Assembly: GCA_015847255.1 (NCBI GenBank)
Contig: JADLZK010001367.1
Span: 50,032 to 114,031 of the forward strand
Length of the DNA: 64,000 nucleotides
From: Hyparrhenia diplandra
Lineage: Eukaryota > Streptophyta > Magnoliopsida > Poales > Poaceae
Direction: 5' to 3'
Under the pieces are notes generated by a model. The model was not told the origin of the DNA. It ran no database searches and saw only the letters and a list, made by a program, of their open reading frames with translations. Of this stretch, positions 35,101 through 47,100 are shown piece after piece (the stretch's first letter is position 1; each line of letters starts with the position of its first letter). The translations under genes and the position numbers were made by a program.

Positions 35101-38100
35101 ACATGGATTGTATTAACAAAAAGGATAATTAATTGTAACAGCTTATCAGGAATATAGTAACTTCTCCGTATTTGGAAACTGTGGTTGTCTATGCTTCCAT
35201 AATTAATGTACTTAAGTTGGGTGCAATCATGGAATACAATGATCCATCTTCATTGTCACTGAGGAACCTAACAAAACATTTTCAGTTAAAGAGTGTTTAT
35301 CCATTGATAAAAGAAGGATGTATGCGATATAAGAGAAAAGCATCCAAATACCCCTCACGAAAGCTTTAAGAAAGGTAGAAGTATAGAAATCTAAACTGCT
35401 AATATTAGTAATCTGATTAAGCTAATGACATGGAACCAACTAGCAGGACGTCACTAAGTGTAGTAGTCCCTGAACACCTGAAGTGACCACTGAAGGCCAT
35501 GTGTGGAGAAGGTTCTTGTGAATTTAGGGGATCGTAAGCTTTGTAGACTCGACCACATACATATGGTAGCTAAAGACCTGAGTAAAATGTTGGAACCAAT
35601 CTGCACATCGAATAGTTCCTAGCCTGACTAAACACCCGGCAAGTTCAATCCACAGATTTGATGATGCTCTAAATGGTGTCTGCGATCGCCACGTGAAATG
35701 CAAAATCGAGGAAACTGAAACATTGAGATTGAGTAATCAAAACAATGAGAGTGATTTGTCCCTAACACACACACACTTTTTGTTGATGCTTTCATTTACA
35801 ATATATAGGTTTGAGATCTTGACCTCCCCCCTATCAATACGAAGTCCCCATGGCAATCCTACTAGGATATGTCATGGAACATATAGACCTCAATGACAGG
35901 GATACCGACCTGGACAAGGTTCGGCATGTTCTAGGCATAACACTAGTCCCACCCGAACTCTATGTGTCCTCACTACACTAGGACTCTAACATCAGATTCT
36001 AACAGGATTACAAGATGGACTTAGAACATGACTAGGACACGGCTATGACTAACATTTCACCCCCATATTCCTGTTACACCTGAATGATGCCAAGCTTGAG
36101 TCTGAACTCCTTGAATTTGATTCTCCGAAGAGGCTTCATTAGAATGTCAGTGTTGGTATTTTTAACGCACACAAAATAAAAAAAGAAAGATCTGCAAGTG
36201 CACAGATACCATTGTAGCTTTCACCTAGGGGGTTTTAATATTGAATCCACAAGGAAACATGTGAGGCTAACTACAATCTACCTCAACAATAATGGAAACT
36301 AAGTTTAGGTTTATGATAACTATAAAGTTAGGGTTTATGATAGTTAGGAGAGTTTTTATGATAACTAGGAGTAGCAACAAGGTTAGGATAAATAGGGGAA
36401 TAAAAAGGATAACTAAGGGTCCTCGACTTCTAACTTGGGTAAACAATATCTTCTACCGATCTATCTTGGTCGGTAACTAATAGAGAACAAAGCAGAGTTT
36501 CTTCCCTACTAGCACCAATAAGGTTAATAGTACTTACTTACGGGATGGTGGACTTCAAAAGGACTCTTCAGTGTGTCACACCTACGATCTACCACCGTAT
36601 CCAGAAAGTAAGGGGCATTCACGATTAACCCTAGTCTAAGCACCACGCTTACACTAAAGATTAACACTCTGCTCCTCCTAGGAACAGGAATAAAGAACTC
36701 AAAAGAGTCATAAACTAGATAGACAATATAAAAAAAGTAAACTGAGATTAAAAGTAAATTACCAGAGAAATCTTGAAGACAAGAAAAACTTGAATCCACT
36801 GAAGTACAAGCCGTAGAGAGAGCACCGACACGCCGGCAACTCCTCCCAACTCATCCCTCACTCGCTATCTCACTATTTCTATGTATAAGACTAGATCTAT
36901 GAAGAACTAATCTTCTCTTGATAGCTAAACCTAAGAGATAGATCCATACAAGGAACCCCCTCTTGATCTAATGAAAAGACTAATGAATTAGGGTTTCAGG
37001 GGCTCCCTCTGCCTCTTTATTTATAGTCCTGAGCGATGAATCTGAGCCCTTGGATCAGACTGACCTTAAACCGACTTAAATCAATGGCTAGATAGAATTC
37101 TAGCGACCGCATAGGTCAGTGGAGGAAGCTTCCACAAGCTGGACACGTAGTCCCACCAGGGGAGGCTGCCTAGCCCCACACCTTAGAGTGTGGGCCCTGG
37201 CTTGTGCGAGGTGTCTTCTTTTGTCCTTTAATTCCTTGGAATTTATACTAATCATCGTGATTGGTATCTTTTGATTCTAGACTAAAAATGTGGCAAATGA
37301 TATATCTGTTTCGATCGTCTCAACGAGATCTTCGCAATGGTGCTCTCCAAATCATCATTTAAGATGCTTTTATTCAATGAAAACTTACCTAACCTGTAAA
37401 ACAAGTGAGAGCACCAAAACTCATGGAATCCATTAAAATCAAACCCTAAACTCTAGTGACATCATCCACTTATATGTTTATTTACCTATAAATTGTTGAC
37501 GTTATCCACCGTCAATTGTCAGCAACTTGCTCGCGTCTGTCTTAATATGATCAACTTCAACCATGTCCTTCTCAATGTAGTCCTTAATGTAGAGAAAGCA
37601 TGTATCTATGTGTTTGCTTCTCTCATGGAACATGGGATTTTTGGCAAGCTCAATAGCTTATTGATTATCTATCAAAAGCCTAAACTTCTGAACTTCTTCA
37701 CCAATCATCTATGTTATTAGCTGACTTGGCCACATGCCTCGACATGCTCCCAATGTCGCTGCAATATATTCAGCCTCATATGTGGATAAGGCAACTCCCT
37801 TTTGTTTCTGTGAAGCCCAAGTCACCAGGTTTGATCCAAGATAGAAGATGATCCCTAAGGTTCGCTTCCTATGAACTAAGTCACCAGAGCAATCACTATC
37901 AGTGAAACCAAAAAATGTTAGATCCATCTTCTTCCGTTTTTGAAACCTACAACCATCATCAAGAGTGCCTGCTATGTATATGACAATCCTCTTGACTGCT
38001 GCCCAATGTTCTTTCCTTGGTGCCTCCATGAATCTACTTACAATACCAACTAAATAAGCTATGTTAGGTCTAGTGCTTACTAAGTACCTCATACTCCCTT

Positions 38101-41100
38101 CAATGCTCTTGTAATGTGTAGTGTCAATTTCTACACCAGGCTTTGTTGCAGTAAGTTTAATCCTCTGCTCCATTGGAGTATCAACTGTGTTGCATCCTGT
38201 CATTACATATGTTTAAACAATCTTCCCTCGCATATGCTTTCTAGCAAAGGTAGTGATTTGTGACTCTTCTTTGTTTACCTCCATGCCCAAATTATAATTG
38301 AGTAAATGAAGATCACTCATGCTAAAAGTATATTTCATTGGATTTTTGAACTTAGCTATCTTGAGACTGTTTGGTCCACAAATAATGAGATCATCCACAT
38401 ATACTCTAACCAGTAACGAAGTATCACCTATGCCTATTTTGTACAATGTATGTTCCACTTTCCTTCACTAAAATCCTAGAGCTTTTAGCTCTTGATCCAA
38501 TTTTAAATTCCATTCTCTTGGTGCCTGTTTGAGACCATACAATGCTTTGTGTAATTTCAACACTTTGGACGTATTCTTTGGATCAGCAAAGCCGGGGAGG
38601 TTGCTAAACATACACCTGCTCTTGGAGTTCTCTATTTAAGAAGGCCGATGTGATATCCAGGTGATGAACCTGCCAATCTCCATGAGCTACAAGAGCTAAT
38701 AAAACTCTGATGGTTTCCAACCTTGCTACTGGTGCAAATACTTAATTCTAATCTACTCTTGCTTCTATGCATATCCCTTGGCCACCAAGCGTGCTTTATG
38801 CGTCATGATATTCCCAGCAACATCTTGTTTAACCTTGAACACCCACTTCACACCAATTACTTTGTGTCCCTTCGGCAGGCCTGTTAGAGACCAAATCTCA
38901 TTTGCTTTGATGGACTACAACTCAGCTTCCATGGCTTCTTTCCAACACTTCTCTATTAGTGCCTCTTCAACATTGATCAGCTCATCAGCTACAAGCATAC
39001 AAACACCACTATACTCATAATCCTCGATCATATCAGTATGATCAAACAAATTTATTAGTGTTCTGAAATGCTAAGGAATTCCTAAATTTGCTGACAGCCG
39101 TTGAATCGGTGTGACCCAATAAATGCTTGATGCATCATATGGAGTATTTGTAGCTGGTGTTTGCGGGGAATTAGACCCCAAAGATCGTCCTGGTGTTTAC
39201 TATGATGAACTAGACACGAGGAACCCATCAGCCAGGCTCGCTGGTTCTGAATCAGCCCCTTGTGCTATTGTCGGATCATCTACAATAACCAGGACCCCAA
39301 TTTCAAAATGTCCAAGCTTTTCTTGAACCACAGGAGAGTTATACCAAATCCAGCCTTCATCTCCTTCAAAAATAATATCCCTACTAATATGTAGCATCCC
39401 AGTCATAGGATTTAGCATTCTGTAGCCTTTTGTTCCTTCCTCATAGCCAATCATCACCATCTTTACTGGTCTATCTGATAGCTTGGTGATGCCATGACCA
39501 ACCTGATTCACATGCCCAATGCAACCAAAAACCCTAAAGTGATCTACGCTTGGCATTTTGCCATACCAAGCCTCATATGGTGTAATGCCATTTAAGCTTC
39601 TAGTTGGAGATCAGTTCAAGATGTATACTATCGTTGCTACTGCTTCACCCTAGTAGCACGATGGAATATTTTTACTCTTCATCATGCACCTTTCCTTCTC
39701 AACCACCATTTGATTTCGATGCTCTACCATACCGTTCTGCTAGGGAGTATACGGTGTGGTAGTGTAGTGCTTGATGCCTGAATCACTGCAAACAATACTA
39801 AACCGACTTGAGTTGAATTCACCTCCTCTATAAGTTCTCACTGCCTTTAATTTTTCCGTCTAGTTTAGTCTCTGCCTTTGCATTTACCTTCTTCAGATAA
39901 GATAGTGCTTCACTCTTGGATTTGAGCATCTCTACCCACAAGAATCTATTGTGATCATCAACAACCAGTAGAAAATATGACTTGCCTCCTGGAGTTGGTG
40001 GACTAATCTGACCACACAAATTGGTATGAAATAATTCAAGCCCTTTTGAAGCACGATATGAATTGGTACATGGAAACGGGGTCCTGTGTTGTTTGCGAAT
40101 GACACAATGATCACAAACTTGCTCAACCCTATCAACAACAGGCATTCTTGTCACCATGTTCTTCCTTTCTATATCTCTGAGTGATCTGAAGTTCAGGTGA
40201 CCGAAGCGTGCATGCCACTTCCAATCAACATCATCCAATTTTGATAACAAGCAAACTAGAGATACTAAACTTAGCTTGATGGTATAAAGACAATTAGATG
40301 TTCTTGGAGCCGAGACCAGCAAGGTATCTTGGTGATTGAACACCCTAAGCCTTCCTTGTTTCAAAGACACCTCCCAACCTTTCTCTTCAAGTTAGCCAAG
40401 ACTGATTATGTTACTTTTGAGCTTGGCAATAAAGTAAATATCAGTCAATACCTTGTGTTCCTTCTGTCGTCCTTGAATCACCATTGAACCACGGCCTTGT
40501 ATGTCGATAGTGGATCCATCACCAAAACGGATTGTGCCTCGGACCTCCTCGTTGATTTGAGATAGAGTTGATCTACAACTGGTCATATGATTATTAGCTC
40601 CCGTATCTAACACCCAAGTCCCATCTGGATAGTCAATTAGCACAACCTTCTTTGTCAAATGCAGCACATGAATTGTCAGACGAGCAACAGTGCCCTCGGT
40701 GGCCATCAACGGGGCTAGATGATCTCTTGCACCAACCATAACATTGGCTTCTTCACGCTTCTCTTCCTTTCTTTGCTTCTTCGGTTGCTTGCAGTCTTGT
40801 GTCGAGTGGCCATAGGCCTTATGGCCGCAAATCCCACAATTTTTGCATCTTCCTTTACGCCATGATGTGCCCACCGAAGTTAGCTTCGTGCTATCAGACT
40901 TGTTTGAGCCACCACCCTCAGATCGATGAGGTGCTTTTCCTTTGCCTTGATGGTTGTTGCCTCCTTCCTGCCCTGATTAGATTGGAACTGGTGTTTATGC
41001 TTCTCAAGCCAATCTTCTTTTGCTAGTAACAAGCGTCCTGCCTTGTCAATAATCTGCTCCATCACTTTCTTCTACAGCCCAAAGCCATCCCACCAAGTCC

Positions 41101-44100
41101 TCGATCATGAGCTTTTTCAGATAACAAAACATCTCATTTGAAATGACAATCTGATTAAAATGAGGTGGCACAACTCATAGAAACTTCCTAAATACCCAAG
41201 ATTCCTCGATTGTTTCACCTAGTGACTTGAGGATGGTGACAAGATTGGTGATCCGGATGCCGAAATCCTCTACTTTTTCTCCCTGCTTGAGCTCGATGTT
41301 CTCGAATTCTCGAAGCAGCTTCTGAGCACCAACTTCTTTCATGCAATCTGCTCCAATCCTCATTGTCCTGAATGTCTCCCATGACTCTTTCACGATCTTC
41401 TTCATGCCGATAGTGGACCACATCTCCTTGGGCACCGACCACATTAGTGCTCTCATGGCTTAACGATCCTTAGATTGCTTGATATCGGTACCAGGACCAA
41501 TTGCCTCCCAGATTTCCAATTGCTTGATATCGGTACCGGGACCAATTGCCTCCCGATTTCCAATGGCTCGTAGTTAATTTGCATCAACATTGCCCACTCG
41601 ATGTAATTCATCTGAGTAAACATTGGTCACATGAAATTGCTCTCCTTGACATGCTTGATGTTGTTGGTGCTTGCATCGTCTCCGTCGGCTATGTCGATCT
41701 CCTCTCTTCACCTTCGAGATGTCGTCGCTGCCTTGATCTTCATAGAACTGGCTTCGATATCACTTGTTAGAACCAGACCCGACCCATTAACTAGTTGTAG
41801 GGTCGAGATGGGGACTAGAGGGGGGGTGAATAGTCCTTTCTAAAACTAATTGCGTCGGCTAAACAAATATAATGCGGAATTGAAACTATTCGTTTAGCCA
41901 AGACTTCACCCCTCTAGCTATGACTCTAAATCACCTCACAAAAGATCCTACACAAAGCAAATGAGGTGATAAGCCTAGCTTGAGCTCCTAACCGTTTCTA
42001 TTGCAAGGTCACACAAACCTATGCACTAGGACTTCTAACAAGGGTGAGCTCCTACACAATTCTAATGAGCAAAAGCACAAAGCCAACCTAAGCTCACTAG
42101 ATGCACAATGGACAAGGCGACACACGCCTAACCCAAAGGCTCAAAATTACTTAGCTACACAAACTAAGCAAGGCAACTAACAAGCTACACAAGCTAGTAA
42201 TTGCAAGCGCTACTCCACAAGCACAAGCACAAGATATATATGAATGTAAACTGAAGCTTGTGATTTGGAGAATGCAAACCACCGAGAAGAGTAGACAAGT
42301 TGATACCGGTGATTTTTTACCGAGGTATCGGGAAGCTTGCCAACTTTCCCCTACTCCTCGTTGTGTCGACCAACACCTTGGGTGGTTCCTTTGGTGGTTT
42401 TCACCTAGATGGTTCTTCGGTGTGATTCTCCGATCACTTGCCCCTCAAGGCACGCCCGCAAGGCACCGCAAGACACCACTCTCAAGTTAGTCTCTCAAGG
42501 CACCGCAAGACACCACACGCACAAGGGAGGTACTCACCGACACGCTCTAGTAGTGTCGCTCTTCACGATCCCCGCGAGGTGAGCACGAACCTCTCACAAA
42601 TCCTCCTTCGGAGCACCGCACAATCTCCGTTGCGTGCTTCACGAAGTCTCTTGCCACCAAGCCGTCTAGGAGGTGGCAACCTCAAAGCAACAAGCACACC
42701 GCCTTGCGACACGATCACCTAGTGCCACAAATGCGATCTCTCAACGCGAATGCACTAGAATCACTCCTCACTTTGATTTGGATGAACTCTATCAATCACA
42801 AGTGAGTGGGAGGGCTCTCAAGCACCACAACACAAGCCACCAAGGCCCAAGTGTGCTTTCGGCCACCACCTGCCATGGCCGACCAAGGCAAGTATAAATA
42901 GGGCCCAAGTCAAATAGAGCCGTTGGGAGGAAAAATCCATTTCTGGGCGTCGGCCCGGGCACCGACCGGACTCAAACAGTCCGGTGCGTCCGATCGCACC
43001 CAACGGTGCTTCGGTCACATAGGACAAAGTCCTTGGCCCCACGACCAACGACAACTTCGGCGCCCGGTCGAGCTTCCGGTGGTGCGTCGGTCGATTCGGC
43101 GACGACCGAAAACATGCTCTCGGAATTCTGATCGGAACCAGCGACCGGGACCTAGGTCGGTGCGTAATCGACTTCTCTGCGCCCGGTCACCCTTTTCTGC
43201 GAAACTCCGTCGCCTTTGCTTCGACATGCTATCCAACAAGTATACCAACTTGAGCGAGGAATAGCATGTTTTCACCACCATGATGCATCCAACGCAATAG
43301 AAAATATGCATCTCATTTTCTCGAAGCGGTTCCCAAACCCAACTCAACCCCGCAATCACCGCCGCCTTTGCAAATGTGCCAACACCACCAAGTGTACATC
43401 ACCATGTGCAAGTGTGTTAGCATTTTCACAATCATTTCAAAGGACGGGTTAGCTATTAGCACGCCACTCGATCCTAACACATCGCAAGGTTAGATCGCTC
43501 AAGTGGCACTAGATGACCGATATGCAAACAAGTTTGCCCCTCTTGATAGTACGGCCATCTATCCTAAACCCGGTCATAAACTTCTCTAAGCTCCTCATGA
43601 CCGCGAAATGAAATGCCCTATAGGTTATACCTTTGCCTTGCGCATTTCCATTCCGCTCCATCTCAAGTGCCGATGCAACACACGCACCAACACGATCATC
43701 AAATGATATGATCCACTCCATATCATCACGTGACACCATTGGTCCATCGATCTTGACCTCACTTGCTCTTCACCGTTGCGTCGGTCCGTCGGCGCCAAGT
43801 CTTGCCCAAGCTTCACCGCCTCCGCGGTCCATCGCCTTTGCCTCGACTTGCCCTTCACACTTGCAAACCGATCCATCAAGCCAAGCCTTGTCTTGATCTT
43901 CACCACCTTGGTCACATGACTCCATGTCATGTTTCATATGCAATAAAGCTCCTCCATTGCGTCACCACACGTGAACTAATCTCCTGTGTATTATCTCAAT
44001 CACACATTATTAGTTCACCTAATGTTGACACTCAATTACCAAAAACCACAAGGGACCTTTCACTAGTGCTGCTAGGTTCCTTGGAGCTGGCCCAGCCCAA

Positions 44101-47100
44101 CTACCGGGGTCGCTCCACCTCAAGTCCACTGAGCCACAACATATCAAGGTCATAGGCTTAACTCAACCCAAAAGGCTAGCCTTATATACGAGGACCACCC
44201 TGCCTTATATGCTGGGCTCCCTCACCATCAATAACCGATGTGGGACTAAGCCCAACAATCTCCTCTGTAGTCACCCATCGGACCCCAACTCTTTTTTAAC
44301 TCACACTTTTGTGTGGCCAACACGTTTGTTAATGACGGGGCACCCTCAGATCGGGCTCCCTCGCCTGTGTGTGATCCTACCGAGATTTGTTTTGGGTTCT
44401 TATTGGACTTGATCCAAACAATGAGAGAGATTTGTCCCTAACACACGTTCCGATACCACATGTTGATATTGACCTATTGATCGAATAGTTCCTAGCCTCA
44501 CTAAACACCCAGCGAGTTCAACCAACGGATTTGACGAAGCCCTGAACGGTGACTGCAATCACCACGTGAAATGCAAACTTGAGGAATCTAAAACAGCGAG
44601 ATTAGGTAATCCAAACAATGAGAGAGATTTGTCCCTAACACACGCACACTTTTTATTGATGCATTCATTTACAACATATGTGTCTGAGATCTTGACCTCA
44701 CCTTGTCAATACGGAGCCCCCATGGCAGCTATCCTACCAGGATATGCCATGGAACATGCAGATCACCACAATGATAGGGATACCGACCTGGTCACGGTTC
44801 GGCATGAGCTGGGCATATCACTAGTCCCACCCGGACTCTATGTGTCCTTTCTACACTAGGACCCTAACTCTAGATTCTAACAGGATATGGACTTCGAATG
44901 TGACTAGGATACGACTATGCCTAACATAAAATACATGTTTTTACTCGAGATTTCTCTCTCTCTCTCATGACCACTAAACAAGCGGAGGTGTTGCTACCAT
45001 GGCATCTGATGTCACACAGTTCCACAACTAAGGGGGCGGCCGGAGAGATCCTGCGCGGCACGCGCGGACACGCTCCATGCTGACCGCGGTGGCCACCACT
45101 CGAGTCCCCGCGCATAGCGCTGCGGGATCCGGCGTCGTGCGGTGACGCTTCACAGTGGAGTGGACGGAAGGACCCAGTGTGGCACTTTACCACCACACTG
45201 TCCATGCAGACTGGCAGACTACGGGGGGCACTTGCGTGATCACGATCCAGCCCCAACACACAGCGTCGTGGCCATGAGGAGGTCATGCCGTGTCCGTCAA
45301 GATCCGCGTGGTGGTGAGTGGCTACGATACGGAGGGTGGGGACGACGGCGTGAAAGGCCAGACCAATGGCGGAGGGCTGGGGCAGCGACACCAAAGGGCG
45401 AGCCCGGTGGTGGGAGATGCCCGGCAGAGGCGGCGAGTTTGCAGCTCGAGTGCGAGATCAGAGGGCGATGGGAAACACGGTCTGCACTGCAAAGAAGGAA
45501 ACAATAAACGTCGGACCTCATACATATAAAGTGGACATGGTATGGGCGGTGTACGTGGGGAAGCTGAGCAGACGGAGGGAGACCAGTGCACTTTCATGGC
45601 CATTCTTTTTTTGTACAACAATTTATGGCCACATTGGTTGTGGCGTCAAGGATATGAGTGCTCACAGGAAGGGCGAGGGTGTGAAGGTGATGCGGTAACC
45701 TGGCTCGCTGAGAAGCCTGGAAAATCCTCTAGTAGGGTTCTCCTATTTATGTATACTAGGTGAATTCTCCGTGCGTTGCTGCGGGTATGCAAAAACAATT
45801 TTAATCTAGTTAAGAGCAATGTAAAAGTAACTTCAGTAATGAACTAAATAAAAATCGTCATGATAATCTTAGATCTTCAACTTCATGAAAGAAAACTGGA
45901 TCACTAACCAGTGAAAGATAATATTTGGAACTTAATGTACAACACAAAAAATCTCAGTTTGCGGAAAGAATATATTTGGTATGAGAAAGTACTAACCTGC
46001 TGGATCATTAATTGAAAGTGTTAGTGGGGCGTTAGTGGGGCTACTTATGTGACATGCTTGTATGTTTGAAGGTGTTAGTGAGAGCATTAGTGGGGCTGCT
46101 TAGGTGGCATGCTTACATATCTAGAGAACTCCTTAGTGGGGGTTCTCTATATAGGTGTAGTAGATAGGAGATATGAGATAGGAGATAGGATATATCCCTA
46201 TGTGTAGAATACACATATAAATTTTTTGTATACATACCACCACTGTGTGGGCCATACGCATCTCCACGCACATTGTTTTATTTTTCTCTTCTTCTTTTTT
46301 TTTTTTTTTTTTTGTCCCACGCATGTGGCACACGGCCCTCAGGTGCCATTTTCAATTCAACATGCACAATATCCCTCCCACTAAGGAAAGCAGTTGTTTT
46401 AGAATGTGTGTAGTTCACAGTTTTCCACATCCAGCTTCACAGTATGTGAAATTTGGGAGGTTGTCTGCGCTGTTTGCGCATGTAAATCTCCATTCTCCTT
46501 ATTAATATATATCGGAGCAACCACATATAGTATGTGAAATTTGGGAGGTTGTCTGTGCTGTTTGCGCATGTAAATCTCCATTCTCCTTATTAATATATAT
46601 CGGACTTGCTCCGGATCTTTCAATCAAAAAAAAACAAGGAAAGCAGTTGTAGCTCAGTCTATATATACACATAAATACGTATACACAAACAAACATATAC
46701 ATGTATGTGTGTGAATTTAGCATGTAGTAATTACATAATAATTTCATTTGTGTTTTCTCATTTTTTATTTGAATTCAGCATATTAATCCTTCTGAGGCAT
46801 TTGGGCGCACGATGTTGGATTACCCGTAAGATGCTATAACACATTGATTTTTTTAGGTCTTTATACTTCCATTTTGTCTTATATAAAATAAACTCCAATG
46901 TTCTGCAATTGAATTGACAGTTATGTCGAATGTACGTCATCAGCAATTCAGGGTCTAGCACTATTCAAGAAACTTAACCCTAGGCACCGCAAGCAAGAGG
47001 TGGAAAATTGTATCAACAAAGGGGCTGATTTCATTGAGAATATTCAAAGAACAGATGGTTCATGGTTAGTATTTGGACACTATGATGAATATATGTAATA

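Larger units (their letters stand above)
35588..44926 (-). mobile_element. Ty1/copia retrotransposon, 9.3 kb, minus strand, TAAAA target duplication
   Basis: LTRs at 35588-36054 and 44461-44926 both start TGTTG and end CTAACA. TAAAA flanks both ends exactly (35583-35587, 44927-44931). Minus-strand TGTGGTATCGGAAC next to the right LTR is the primer-binding site, and ATGGGGGTGAAA next to the left LTR is the polypurine tract. The order gag, protease, integrase, reverse transcriptase, RNase H defines Ty1/copia. Two solo LTRs are nested inside (36151-37514 and 41796-44062). Several frameshifts and stops break the polyprotein. Confidence 0.93.
34839..45755 (-). mobile_element. Possible Helitron interrupted by the copia element
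   Basis: The left end, read on the minus strand, has the hairpin CCTCGCA-ACAACA-TGCGGGG, a spacer and CTAG, with A outside (34838). At the other side of the copia insertion, 45725-45755 reads on the minus strand TATACATAAATAGGAGAACCC, close to the 5' part of the Helitron at 45756-46164. Without copia it would be about 1.6 kb and would carry the GC-rich segment 45000-45700, which could be captured gene sequence. The 5' TC is not intact, so this is a proposal. Confidence 0.4.

Noticed and set aside
45142..45698. Host gene in the GC-rich block right of the copia element
   Set aside because: ORFs overlap on both strands and none has a recognisable domain; kept only as possible Helitron cargo.
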